DNA of 64,000 nucleotides. Source: Acanthornis magna. Taxonomy: Eukaryota; Chordata; Aves; Passeriformes; Acanthizidae. The first letter of the stretch is position 1. The number at the start of each line of letters is the position of its first letter. Location: positions 9,273,501-9,337,500 of the forward strand of contig JAWUZG010000018.1 in NCBI GenBank assembly GCA_036785705.1, given 5' to 3'. The translations under genes and the position numbers were made by a program. Below are positions 25,630 to 36,887 of this stretch, piece after piece. Below the pieces are notes generated by a model, which was not told the DNA's origin, made no database searches, and worked only from the letters and a program-made list of their open reading frames with translations.

Positions 25630-26048
25630 AAAGAAGATTAAAGTACAGGCTGAGAGATTTGGGGTTGTTCAGCCTGGAGAAGAGAAGGTTATGGGGAAAC
25701 CTTAAAGCACATTCCAGAACCTAAAGGGAGCCTACAGGTGAGCTGGAGAAGGACTTCTACAGGAGCATGTAGTGATATGACAAGGGGGAATAGCTTCAAA
25801 CTGAAAGAAGGCAGGTTTAGATTAGGTATTAGGGAGAAATTCTTTTCTGCGTGGATGGTAAGGCACTGGAACAGGTTTCCCAGAGAAGTTATGGATGCTC
25901 TAGCCCTGGAAGTGTTTAAGTCTAAGTTGGATGTGTCTTTGAGCAATTTGGTCTAGTGGAAGGTGCCCCTGCCCATGACAGGGTTGGAATGAGGTGAATT
26001 TGAGGTCTCTTCCAATCCAAACCATTCTAGGTTTCTATGATTCTGTGA
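25630..26048 (+). mobile_element. CR1 non-LTR retrotransposon, 3' fragment
   Basis: Plus-strand copy truncated at its 5' end just after a T22 tract. Diagnostic order: GGGTTGTTCAGCCTGGAGAA, AGGCACTGGAACAGG, TGGTCTAGTGGAAGGTGCCC, CTGCCCATGACAGGGTTGGA, then TCTTCCAATCCAAACCATTC and a terminus ending TTCTATGATTCTGTG, the octamer tail typical of CR1. The preserved tail and long readable ORF2 end make it one of the less decayed copies in the window. An unrelated host sequence resumes after 26048. Confidence 0.95.
25648..25956 (+). pseudogene. CR1 ORF2 C-terminus, two frame segments
   Basis: This is the end of the CR1 reverse-transcriptase polyprotein. From 25648 one frame reads LRDLGLFSLEKRRLWGNLKA, the conserved segment after the polymerase core, then hits a stop. 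A second frame from about 25768 reads SDMTRGNSFKLKEGRFRL, then EKFF, VRHWNRFPREVMDALALEVF, and ends KLDVSLSNLV followed by the natural TAG stop at 25954-25956. The C-terminus of the family normally ends in just this way, so the stop is the genuine ORF2 end. The frame change in between shows the copy is inactive. Confidence 0.9.
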
Positions 26049-29000
26049 AAGTGAGAAGAGTAATTTGTTATCCCAGACCTCTGCAAGTGCCTGCCCTGCC
26101 TCCAGGTGCCTGTGCTTCACCAGAGACCTTGATGTGGTAAGAAGATGCAAGCCTCAAACAGCCCACAAAGCTGCAACATTTCTGTTCAGTTCTTTATATT
26201 AATAATCTTCAACAGCTCATTATCAAATTACTCAGCTACTTTTTGAAAACACTTTTAGATAAGAGCCAAAGAAGAGGCAGTTCTTACTGCCTTTACAGAT
26301 ATTTCTAGTTACCCACCAAGTTTTCCTATGAGAACAAGCTCTGCTAGAACAGTGAAGTGGCTGAAATTCAGTCATTCCATGTGCCAAAGGAAAAATGTAC
26401 CCTTTCACCTCCAACACTAGGGAACAGTTGGTTTTCACAGAGAACACACAAAAAGTCATGTCCTGCTGATTTGGTTTACTAACTGCGGAACTAAAAATAT
26501 TCTTTTTGGCCTGTCAGAACAGCTGATCTTGTAATTCACTTCAAAATCCAAGTGACTTGCATGAAAAATGCCTGTACGCTGAATAAGTGAAGAAAATATC
26601 TGACTGAGCTGCAGCTGCAGAGTATGGCTTGCTCCCACTGTCTTTTCCTGCACATTTGAAAAGAGAAGCCTGCTGATATTTACAAGTGGAACCATATTTC
26701 TACACTTTGCTAATGCTAAATGCATGTAGCAAATGAGAGCTCCTGCCTGCACACAGGACAATTGTCAGCCTGTCAATATCTGCACTTAAAAACTAAGGTA
26801 AACTGCTTGAACCCAGATACCTGCCTTTATCTGGCTGCATATTTTCTCCTATGTACTCTGGATTAACATCCTGAAGAAACCTTTAACAACATGTAAAATA
26901 GGAGGAGTTATTACCCTACTTTGAAAAGACTCCTTGAACTTTTTAAACTCTTTTGTATCTTTGCCAGTGAGAACTGGTAATGAGCCCAAACAATAACCCC
27001 AACTGCAAACCTTCACTAAGTAACACAGAGCTAAAGCTGGACAAACTGAGCTGGTAAGCACTCCAACAGGGTCAGGAGCAGGGGAGTTGCTAAAAGTATC
27101 ACCTAAAGCATCAGAAATGGTCCTACCTATTTCCATGCCATTTTTTTCTAGGTTTTTCCATTGTCTTCAGCTGTGCTGCACACTGCACCAGCAGGCTTCT
27201 TTGAGAGTCATTGAGAGGAATTAAAACTACAAAACCTGGATGCCAAATTGCTGCAATAACAGCTGTTGACAAACACAGTAGGGAAATATCCCTGAAACCA
27301 GTTAACCAACAGCATGCAATCAACCAAATGTATGGATTTTGCTGTCAGAGGCTAAGACATAGCCAGACTCCCTATGATTAATGCATGTTTGCACTTTAGT
27401 CGCAAGATCCTCCTTTCTGTCCATTTTTGGGCTGCTCCAGTGCAGTCAGCAGCACATAAGAGTCTGTCAGGAAAGACCAGCCTGAGCTGCAAAGCACCCA
27501 GCTCTGTAGCACCCATCTCCATTTAGTTCTAATAAAACAGTCTTGGGTATTGTTTAATTTGGTAGAATTCAAATCTAGCACTGGCATCTGCCAGAGGTAG
27601 ATCCCAAAGTGTAACATTTCCATTTAACCACTATAAATGTCATGCACAGCTTATCTAGATGCTTGCCTGCAATTTTTTTTTCTGTTTAGAAGGAGAGGAA
27701 TGCTTAGCTCTATTAGTTTACGGTAGCAGAGGAAAAGGCATAGTGCCAAAATATTTCAAATCAGATCACCATCATGAGCTCTGCTATCTCCGAAGGGAAA
27801 AAAAATATTAATGTTGTCTGCAGGTGGGCAAAATTCAATGCTGCCAAGAAAAATGCAAGCAAAACTGCCTTTACCTCTAAGAAAAGTGTCTCCAGCTGCT
27901 GCATTATGGTACCAAACAAGTTCCACATGTCAGATGAGGAATGCAGTGTGGTGCTGAAAAAAAGAAATGGCAAGCACCATCTGTATTCTTATAAATTCAG
28001 CAGTTGCCTAGAGAGTTGCTGCCATTGAAAGAAGATTGCTTCTCTTCTATTAATAAGGAAACTTGACAAGACTGAAAAGGAATTGAAGGAGCTGTCATTA
28101 GAGGAGTTTACATTCCACAGCATCTCCCAGCAAAGAGAATGCAACACTGAAACATGAGGGTATTCACCATCCTGTTATTGCCAAAAATTTCCAGTAAATA
28201 GACCTAGCTCTTGAAGAGAAAAGGGCTCTTGAAGAGAAAGGGGCAGTAGCAAATCTAAATGTTTTTTAAGCAATATTAGTTACTGTTTAGTTTCATTTCT
28301 TATAAAGACTTCAGAGCAGGTCTATTGGTAAATAGGAGGATCAAATGCATACTGGACAAGCCTGTATGCAGCAGCCTTGAAATCTGTTCTGTGAAATCAG
28401 GACAGTCTTGTTCTGCAGCTTTGCTGGCAGTACATGTAAGACCTTCCAAGGTAAGGACCACCTGTCTATGTCCACACTCCTCCAGCCGATAGGAAGTGGA
28501 GTGAAATGAAAGGAGAATTAGGATTGGGAAGGAAATCTGCAGCAACCACAAGCCACAGCACTATGCATTGGTAGACATGTATTTGCTTGTGGATGTGAGG
28601 AAGACAAGGGGCTGATGTCATGTTCAGTGGACTCTGTGGCTTTCATCTGCCTAGGCTGACTGCCTGATTGCCTCTGCCTTCTCCCTGCACAGTGCACCAT
28701 GAAAGAGAATGAACTTCTGCAGAGTGGCATGGAGGTGAATATGCCAAGCAGCTCATTAGCACAATGCTGGTGCATTGCTCATTGTTAAGATGCCAACTCC
28801 CATTTTCAGCCTGGAGGGTATGCAAAGGGCAGGTAAACAGTTAATGAGCTCAGTTCTTTGAATTGAGCAGCTGAATCTGTGCTGAACTTTTAAATCTTTT
28901 ATAGCTGTGATATTTCAGAGTCCTAAAAATGAATCAGAACATCTGACAGGTATGCCATGAAGTTCCATATACACACTATGCCAAGATTTAGCACTGAGAA

Positions 29001-29512
29001 TTTACCTTCTGATATGCTGACAAAGGAAAAATGTTTTATGCAGAGGTTTGTGGGCTGTTTTGCACCTAAAAGAAAATGGTAAAATTGAGCTTTTTACTGT
29101 TTCTTTTCTCACATAGAAAAATTCCATTGAAATACATGCAGTGGTTTCCCAATATTACCACAAGCAAAAGGTTACTTCATCAATAAAATTATGTTGGTGC
29201 TCAAAGGCTTAATATACACATCACTGAGCAGGTAGTGCTCAAGGTCAATATTGAAATACAGTCAGCAGTGTCCCAAATGTTAAACTAATCCCCTATTCTT
29301 ACATTGCCCAGCTCATCTCAAAGCTTTTCCCTCTCTGAACACACAGGGAACAGTTAACCAGCCTGAGTGATAGCTACAATTGAAATGCAGCCCCTTTGCT
29401 GCATCTATTTACCATCCTGCAGTAAAACTGCATACTTTTGTTGACCAGAAAATCAGAAAAAGAAGTAATGATTCTTCAAAGGAAATTCTGATTCTCCAGA
29501 GCCAAGGAAAAG
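26049..29512. other. Stretch without a recognisable gene
   Basis: No gene or repeat family recognised. The longest open frames are 101 codons minus (26456-26761) and 95 codons minus (26849-27136), without identifiable motifs. A short tandem duplication lies at 28207-28243. Confidence 0.6.
28207..28243 (+). repeat. 18-base direct tandem duplication
   Basis: GCTCTTGAAGAGAAAAGG (28207-28224) is followed directly by GCTCTTGAAGAGAAAGGGG. Each unit also contains a 10-base palindrome, CTCTTGAAGAG-like (CTCTT/AAGAG). It looks like a recent local duplication. Confidence 0.9.
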
Positions 29513-29808
29513 TGAGAATCACAGAATCAGAGTATATGCTGAGTTGGAAGGGACCCATTAGGATCATCGAGTCCAAATACTGGCCCTGCACAGGACACCC
29601 CAGGGGTCACACCAGGTGCCTGAGTGATCAGTTCTTGCCCAACCAATTCCTCTCATGAGAAAGTCATAACTGCCAAGAGGTCCCTCCTCAATCTCATCTT
29701 CTTCAGACTGAACAGACCAAGTGATCTTAGTCATTCCTCACAATGTCTCCCCTCCAGACCCTCCACCATCCTCATGGCCCTCTCCTGAACACTCTCCAAC
29801 AGTTTAAT
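29513..29808 (-). mobile_element. CR1 non-LTR retrotransposon, 3' fragment with internal deletion
   Basis: Minus-strand copy with its 3' end at the left (GAGAATCACAGAATCAGAG, then GAGTTGGAAGGGACCCATTA, GGATCATCGAGTCCAAATAC, GGCCCTGCACAGGACACCCC). It passes through GGTCACACCAGGTGCCTGAG and then jumps to AAGAGGTCCCTCCTCAATCT and CAGACTGAACAGACCAAGTG. In the family these two parts are separated by considerably more sequence, so an internal deletion around 29640-29670 is inferred. It is 5'-truncated near 29808. The well-kept 3' end makes this one of the younger copies in the window. Confidence 0.93.
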
Positions 29809-30015
29809 ATGCAATATTTCATTTTGTTATAAAGGAGTTTTTGTGATGTGATACTGAGAAATCCTCAATCTCATCTAGATACCTACTGCTGCACTCCGGT
29901 CCCTGCTGCTGCAGTATGAGATCCTCCTTCCTTCAGTGGACGGAGATATTCTGACTCTGAAGCAGACATTTTTTTCCAAATCCATATTTATAAGTAGTAT
30001 CCAATAGAGGAAAGA

Positions 30016-30155
30016 GAAAAGAAAAGAAAAGAAAAGAAAAGAAAAGAAAAGAAAAGAAAAGAAAAGAAAAGAAAAGAAAAGAAAAGAAAAGAAAAGAAAA
30101 GAAAAGAAAAGAAAAGAAAAGAAAAGAAAAGAAAAGAAAAGAAAAGAAAAGAAAG
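30016..30155 (+). repeat. (GAAAA)27 pentanucleotide array
   Basis: Twenty-seven perfect GAAAA units (30016-30150) followed by a final GAAAG. The left flank (AGAGGAAAGAGAAAA) is already purine-rich. The plus strand is all purine over 140 bases, so the array can in principle form triplex structure and should be length-polymorphic. On the minus strand it reads as an endless F-S-F-L-F polymer, which is not evidence of a gene. Confidence 0.98.
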
Positions 30156-30425
30156 GTAGACATTCACAACAAAATTCTGGCAAAGAGAAAATAAATATTT
30201 CTGCCCCTTCCTTGGTTTGAGTAAATGTACACAGAGAAGCAATTAAAAAAGGCTTAACTTAAATTGGTTTTCCAGATGAACAACGGTTTGGATAGCAGTG
30301 ATTGCATATATAACATTTATCCCTTGGGTTAATGATACTCTCTTCCAATTTTCCTTAATCCCATTACAAAGTCAATAAATATTTCTTTTTTCCTAACACT
30401 ATTCTCCAGCATTGTTTAGAAAAAG

Positions 30426-30525
30426 GGAGAGGAGAGGAGAGGAGAGGAGAGGAGAGGAGAGGAGAGGAGAGGAGAGGAGAGGAGAGGAGAGGAGAGGAGA
30501 GGAGAGGAGAGGAGAGGAGAGGAGA
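30426..30525 (+). repeat. (GGAGA)20 pentanucleotide array
   Basis: Twenty perfect GGAGA units, preceded by AAAAAGG and followed by GACTAAATTT. It is all purine on the plus strand, like the (GAAAA)27 array 275 bases upstream. Its minus-strand translation, a repeated L-S-S-P-L, is an artefact. Confidence 0.98.
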
Positions 30526-30948
30526 GACTAAATTTAGAACTTGAGTTTGAGGAAGCTGGAAAATCTTTGTATTAAAATTGCTCATCTGATCTCAAACTTC
30601 CTCTCTCAGTGGCATTTCAGCACTTGATTCAGTGTCAGAGCCCACATGATGTGTTGCACCTCACTGTGGGACTCTTGGCATGAAGGACTTGAGGACATCT
30701 AGCAAAAACTCCCAGTAGTGTCCCCTGTATCCTATCACCATACAAATGCTACAGAGCTGCTACAGCTCTTAGATGTTGGTGGCCTATTACTGTATTGTAT
30801 TATAAAGCCTTTTGAAATCTTAACGTTTCCAGCTTCTCATTTTTCAGCTGCTGGTCTGAAATATGACAGAAGGAAAGTCCTGGGTACTAGGTGCCTTTTT
30901 TTGACTATACATAATATTTGCATATATATGTGTGCATGATCTTGTTGA

Positions 30949-30950
<2 letters not shown>

Positions 30951-30988
<38 letters not shown>
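30951..30988 (+). repeat. (AT)15(AC)4 compound microsatellite
   Basis: Fifteen perfect AT units run directly into four AC units. It is the third long simple array within 1 kb. Confidence 0.95.
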
Positions 30989-30989
<1 letters not shown>

Positions 30990-33900
30990 AATATATGTAG
31001 CAGTTCTTTTCAAAGCTACTTACTAATACACTAATTATGAAAATTTTTTAATCAGGTGCATTTATAGCCATAATTACAGCACATAATCCACCCCTGAGAC
31101 AACTTAATGGGTTGGACAGAAAAAAAATCTCTGATCTCTTTCATCTTAAAGATTTTAATGTCTTTTGTTGTTTCCTTTGCATTTTGTGCATTTAGAAAAT
31201 GTCCTTCCAAAACAACACAGTCAACTTTTTGCATATTTTTTAAAGAATATCTCTGTTAAAATACCATCAGAACACAATCTGGTTTTGTTATGCCTGTTGA
31301 CAATCAACAATGCTTTTTTTATTCCTTGAACTGTGCTTATCAGCTGAACCACAAGTGGGAAGCACAACAAATGCTTCAGAACAATGCCATCAGATATAGA
31401 AACTTTATGATTGCTCCTGTCCAACCAGCTCTTTATGAAAACTGCAGGTCACAAAAGATTAAAATTCTGCCTTGACTGGGTTCATTTTTTAATAAAAAGG
31501 GGAAAGGGGGCAGGGAGCCTTGGGAGGATCAGAAGAACAGATTAGCTGTCTACAGAAACACTAGTTAAGTATCATTAACTCCACTGAAGCTATTCATAGT
31601 TAAAGGCGAAAAATGCCCAAGTTGACATTCTTTCCTCCCATGCTGTCAGGGGGGAGGTCAGAGACAAGATTTTCCACTTCATCTCCCAGTTCCCTTTTAT
31701 GTACAGGCTCTCAGCAAACTGCTCATGTTGCCACAACAGAGACCTTGAACCTTCAAAGCTATCTACAGAGACAGACCCTTATCCCTAATCAATATGGATC
31801 AGCAAAGAGGCACAGACTATCCACACGTATCTCTTTGTAGGACTGGAACTTATATTTTCAGTGACTGAATTTACTCTTCTAAAAGGGCAGAATGTCACCG
31901 CCAATTGGTGTCTGCAAAGTGAGCTAAAAATATCTCATTTTCATAGGACAATAAGAAAGGGGAGATGCTTTCATTGGAGAGCCAGTCATCACTGTGACAG
32001 AGAAAAGTCATCTGTGCACCCATCCCTGAATCCTTTTCTCTGCCAGGAAGTAAGATCCATCTAAAGGCAGAGGAGGTGATTTTTCTCCAGGAGAGAGCTC
32101 TGCATTAGGTCCAGTCTGAAAGAAAATCAACATGCATGACTAAAAGGAGGAAAAGCAACATTAGTTTATTTTTCAAATAATGCTATGCAGGGATGAAGGA
32201 CAAGAATACTTTGCAACTCAGTGTATAAGCAAAGAGCAGGAAAATAAAAATTTGCTTGAAAATGTGCCATCCATTAGAAGAATAGTTCATTCTGTAGGCA
32301 TTGAAAAGGAGTGGAAAATCTGAAAGGCATGACCCTGATGGAAATTAACATTGGAAAGTGGAAGTTAGACACAACTAAGATGCTTAAAATAATTCTTAAG
32401 ACCAAAGAGTCTTGGTTGATATGCTTTCATCCAGTCTTTCCTCAAATATCATTTTGAAGGGAGGGCCTTAGCCCATCACTGGCCAGAGAAGCTGCCTCCA
32501 ACAGAGATGGCTGCAGAACCAAAGGCAAGATTATGTTTTCAATTCAGCACTGCCTTCAAGCTCCATCCTGCAGCCCAGGATGCTGGGCTGTTTAGGGGTA
32601 CCAATTAGTTCTTCTTATTGCATATATGCTTTTGCCTCAGTCCTCTAAGACAAGTCTCTTCCCAACACATACTGATGCATAATGGCTTCTCTGGAGTATC
32701 AGAGTGTCATTTTTTAGAAATTAGGAATCGAGGAGTTCATGATGTTCACTTGATGTTTTTCTTTAAAGTCATTTAGTTTCCAAGCGTATGCCTCCAGTTT
32801 GCATTCAAGGAAGATGTAAGGGTAAGGGTGCTGGTAGAAGGACTGCTTCCCTCAGAGGACTTGCCTGTATTAAATATGTATAGGCTGACTGAAGAAGACC
32901 CATAGGGAATATTAAAGTGTTTTAATAACCGGAGTGTAAGGACAAAGAAGAGGAAGCAATGTAGGTGCATATTAATGACAAAACCAAAATGAAATAACAT
33001 GATAAAACATCTTTGACATTTGCTTGTGACATGATGTTAACGCTAGACCTGAAGACAGCCATCAGGGAAAAATTCTGCATAGCCTAAGAAATGCTTCCTA
33101 TGAAGCTCCGTATCCACAGAACAGTACACATGCTCGTCTCAACTTCCTTCTCTATATACGTGTTTACAGAACCAATAAAAGATTCAGAGACCTCTACCAA
33201 AACTCAGTTGTTCAGATGTGATTTATGAAACATAAACAACTGTGAGTATAGCCTAATTGAAGCAAGACAGAGCATGGCTCTGGTCTATCATCTATACAGA
33301 AAACCTGATGGCTGTGGGGAGGAAACGGGGTCAGTATCCACATGGTTAAGAATTAAATACAAATTGAATATATTCATGTTGCCTGCTCAGCAAGGCCACT
33401 CTTTTTGTTTTGCTTCATGAAAAATCACTCAGTGTTGATTATAAACACTGCAGCATTGATTATACAGACTACAGGCAAGAGGCAAGCCATTTAAAGCTGA
33501 AAAGATGAGAACAAGCTGCCTAAAAATGGCCAAAGAAAATTATCTATGCCCAGCTCTTGGGGACACAACATTGTGACACACCATCATGTGTGAGTGGGGC
33601 ATGGGGCTCAGTTGTAACAATATTTTTGTTCTTATTACCTAGGAAGTAAATTCAGATTTTGTCCAGCTGTTATCTCAGATGGAGTTGGTTCAGCCTGGAC
33701 AAGGTGGGGGCAGGTCTGTCTTCTCTAGTGCCGTTAGGAAGAGCATAAATAAAATTCTGGAACATAATCCTTACAAAGTCCCCTTCACTTTTCCTTCATG
33801 GGGATGGAAAGTGCTGCCCTCTGCATACATACACACATGAGCAATCAGTGACATTCTCCAGGCAGCCTGGGGGCTGGGAATCTGCCAGAAAGATGGCCAA

Positions 33901-34648
33901 TCCATCTCTTGTGCCCAGTGCAGGACTTTTGGGCCTAGGGTCAAGCCCTTCATCATTTTCAGAACTGCATATGCTGGGATGTCTTAGCTTTCAACTCCGG
34001 GCAGCACTGAGAGGCCACTGATTCACTGTGGACATAGAAGCTTTCTCACACACTTATTCTTCCACAGTGAAGAGACACACATCTCTTTGATAACTCTCTA
34101 TTGCTGGGCATATATCTCACGGGTATAAAAAGACATCCTCAGTTTCCAAGCAGAAATAATAATGGTGAGAGTCAGCCAAAACCCCAGCAAGGCCAGACCA
34201 AGCAGGAATACTATTGATTTTAATTTTATTTTAGGTGTCACATACTGGACATTTTCTTAATTCTGTTTCTATCTCCTTCATTATAATCAGCCACAAACAA
34301 CCTCCAGTAATCCCAGTTACACATTACTATGAAGTTTTCTTTACAGTGTTTCTTGTTGGCTGTTCCCAATACAGTATATATTAATCTATTCAAAACAGGC
34401 CTTGGGCTCACTCTAGAGTATAAGAAGGTTTGGGTTTTTTCCTTAAGGGAACAAATGCAGAATATCTCCTTACAAGTAGAGATCAATCATCTTTAAAGAA
34501 ATTCTGTATTGGATTGTTCCCTCTTTATGCTTAGCTTTTCTCTGAAATAAACAAGGAATATCTCAATTTGAATGTCATTTCAGTAGCTGTCTCACATTAA
34601 AACCACAGCTCAATAACTACGGAAGAAAGAGGATGGGAAGAGGCTTTC

Positions 34649-34674
34649 AAACAAACAAACAAACAAATAAACAA
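34649..34674 (+). repeat. (AAAC)n short microsatellite
   Basis: About four and a half perfect AAAC units, then AAATAAAC. Confidence 0.88.
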
Positions 34675-35201
34675 AAAGAGTTTGTCTTCTCACTAGAAAA
34701 GAGAAAGAGAATAAATTTCTTGAGAAAAAAGGCAAATGCAGCACTTCACTCTAGGTCTTCCCCCTTCCTTGTGGCAAGCAATTAAAGTTCTCTAGTGGTG
34801 CATATTCTAAAATCCCAAATAAGTCCTTCAGAGCACATAGCCTGTGCCTCTCGCTCCTATCCCCAGGAGTGTTCCACCACTAGTGATGCAGGTTTCAGTT
34901 CTCTTCTGACTGAAGTCATGTCGAGTTTCACCTGAGCCACATCAGAGTAAGCAATGCGAGCCAAGGGCTCCTACAACTATAAAACCACTGGTTTTTGCAC
35001 ACCAATATGATTTCCACCACTCTTTTCTTGTACAATTCATCAGGCATTAGTGGAGTTCCCTAAATGTCCCATACTGCTACTATGCCTGCAGTCCTCATAT
35101 AAGGAAGAAGAAGAGAGCTGGAGAACTTTACCTCTCCTGTGAAGATTTATCTGCCAGTCATGTCTATCTGAATGGTCAGGAAAATCATTGATTTCATACA
35201 G

Positions 35202-36016
35202 TCATAGAAACATAGAATAATTTCTTTTGGAAGGAAGCCTTAAGGACTGCCTAGTCCAATTCCCTATGCAATGATCAGGGATATCTTCAACCAGCACCAA
35301 ATTCAACCTGACCTTGAATGTTTCCAGAGATGGGGCATCTACCACCTCTCTGGAGAGCTTGTTCCAGTGTTTTGCCACTCTCATCATAAAAAATTTCTTT
35401 CTTATATCTAGTCAAAATCTACTCTATTTTAGTTTAAAACCATTACCCCTCATCCTATCACAACCGGTGCTGCTAAAATATCTGTCTCTATCTTTCTTAC
35501 AAGGTTCCCCTTTAAACACTGAAAGGCCAGAGTAAGGTCTGCCTGGAATCTTCCCTTATCCGAGCCGAATGATCCAAACTCACTTAGCCTGTCCTTATAC
35601 AAGAGGTTCTCCATCCCTCTGATCCTTTTTGTGGTGCTCTTCTTCTTTCCTGTGCTGAGGGCCCCAGAGCTGAGCGCAGAACTCCAGCTGCTCTCATGAG
35701 AGCAGAGGGGCAGAAACACCTCCCTTTACCTGCTGGCCACACTGCTTTTAATGCAGCCCAGGAATGGTCATCTTTCTGAGCTGAAAGTGCATGTTATTAG
35801 CTCATCCCCAGTTTTCATCCATCCTTCCATCCATCCATGAGCAACCCCGAGTCCTTCTTGGCAGTGCTGCTCTCAATCTGCTCATCCCTCAGCCTGCATT
35901 GATAGTGGGGGTTGCCGCGATCCAGGTGCAGCTTGTACTTGGCCTTGTTGAACCTCATGAGGCTCACACAAACCTATTTCTCAAGCTTGTCCAGGTCCCT
36001 CATCCATTTCTTCAGG
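35202..36016 (-). pseudogene. CR1 ORF2 C-terminal third, broken
   Basis: Minus-strand reading, 5' to 3'. At about 35985-35900 the frame gives FNKAKYKLHLDRGNP, the conserved F-N-x-x-K-(C/Y)-x-x-L-x-x-x-x-G-x-P segment at the end of the reverse transcriptase region. Around 35719-35450 another frame covers the segment after it (YKDRLSEFGSFGSDKGRF is a decayed form of [17 protein letters not shown]). At 35387-35202 a third frame gives KHWNKLSREVVDAPSLETFK, the C-terminal H-W-x-x-L-P-R-E signature with P changed to S. Several frame changes and substitutions show it is a fossil. Confidence 0.88.
35816..35838 (+). repeat. (CATC)n/(CTTC) short tetranucleotide repeat
   Basis: Five to six CATC-type units with one CTTC variant, inside the CR1 copy. 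It replaces part of the usual ORF2 text and translates on the minus strand to a short D-G-W-M polymer. Confidence 0.85.
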
Positions 36017-36323
36017 TGAGATCAGGTTTCTGATGCACTCATCTTGTTTGGCTAAACATTGGCGTTATAGCTGCCGTTTCTGCAACCCTGTGGGCTGTCC
36101 GTGACATGCAGAGATGAAAAGCCTGAAGCCCACAGCTCTCTCACAGCCCAGGAGATAGGCTGATAAGAGCTAGTTAGACAAGCTGGCAGGAAACATTGGG
36201 ACTTTTTCCTGAGATTTTTTCCATCTTTAGCTATGTATTAAAGTGCCCAGAATCAAGATGTAAACACTCGGTAGGGGTCCAAAATTAATCTCCTCTACAT
36301 GCCATATGGAAGACTTGTAAAAT

Positions 36324-36887
36324 TTATAGAAATAGGTCTTGTGTTAAACTGAACCAGGTGGGTGTTGAAATGACTAGGCTCTGCATATGATTCAGTCTCG
36401 TAGCAGTAAAAAACATTCCCAGCAAGCTATCATTGCTGCATGTCAGGGTAGATCTTCCCCGAATGCCAGACAGAGGCTTTGTGCAGAATCTGACTGCAGA
36501 ACAAGCACGACCAGCCCGAAGCCATTCCTGCAGGCACACAGCTTCTGCCTTTCCTGATGGCAGCGCAGTGCAGCAAGTGAGGGGCTGCTGAGCACACATC
36601 TGTGCTGTGCCCCTGGCCCAGCCCCCTTCGCAGCCACCTCTCTCCTGTGTTACAGCACCCCAAAGCTGGGGGCTGCCTTTGGGCACAGCAGCTTCCCAAG
36701 AAAGGCTGTGCTGTGCCCACTCGCCTCCGCACTCCAACTCTGACTTGCCTGGCTGCTCCTTGGCTGGACTCAGGCGTCTGCTTCCCTTATGGCAGTCCTT
36801 GCCTTTTTCAGCAGCTCTGACCAACCTCTTTGTCCTGGTGCTCTTGAAGCCAATTTTATTATGCAACTTTTCAAAGCTCTTGGGCAA
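36324..36887 (-). other. 187-codon open frame of unknown status
   Basis: This is the longest uninterrupted frame in the window. Only its middle (roughly residues 25-150) lies in the GC-richer patch. The ends are ordinary AT-rich sequence, and the C-terminal residues (SLVISTPTWFSLTQDLFL) look like translated non-coding DNA. There is no good initiation context, splice pair or codon pattern I can defend, and no similarity I recognise. A chance frame, or part of a lineage-specific transcript, are both possible; chance is favoured. Confidence 0.15.

Larger units (their letters stand above)
29809..35198. other. Microsatellite cluster and stretch without a recognisable gene
   Basis: The first 1.2 kb holds three long simple arrays (30016, 30426, 30951, listed separately). 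The other 4 kb has no recognised gene. Apparent open frames of 70-102 codons at 29875-30585 on the minus strand are translations of the pentanucleotide arrays (repeated F-S-F-L-F and L-S-S-P-L) and are not proteins. An AAAC-type repeat lies at 34649. Confidence 0.65.
35199..36016 (-). mobile_element. CR1 non-LTR retrotransposon, longest copy in the window
   Basis: Minus-strand copy of about 820 bases with its 3' end at the left (CAGTCATAGAAACATAGAAT, the octamer tail in complement). It then shows GCCTAGTCCAATTCCC, GATGGGGCATCTACCACCTC, TTGTTCCAGTGTTTTGCCAC, AAAATTTCTTTCTTATATCTAG, TTTAGTTTAAAACCATTACCCC and CCTCATCCTATCACAACC. Further on it has CCTGTCCTTATACAAGAGGTTC, CTTTACCTGCTGGCCACACTG, AATGCAGCCCAGGA, CGATCCAGGTGCAGCTTGTAC and GGCCTTGTTGAACCTCATGAG. 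It ends near CATCCATTTCTTCAGGTGAG. It reaches further upstream into ORF2 than the other 3'-end copies. A CATC/CTTC repeat at 35816-35838 lies inside it. Confidence 0.95.

Noticed and set aside
29875..30585. Minus-strand open frames of 73-102 codons rich in F-S-F-L-F or L-S-S-P-L
   Set aside because: They are direct translations of the (GAAAA)27 and (GGAGA)20 arrays. A five-base perfect repeat without a stop triplet gives an open frame automatically.
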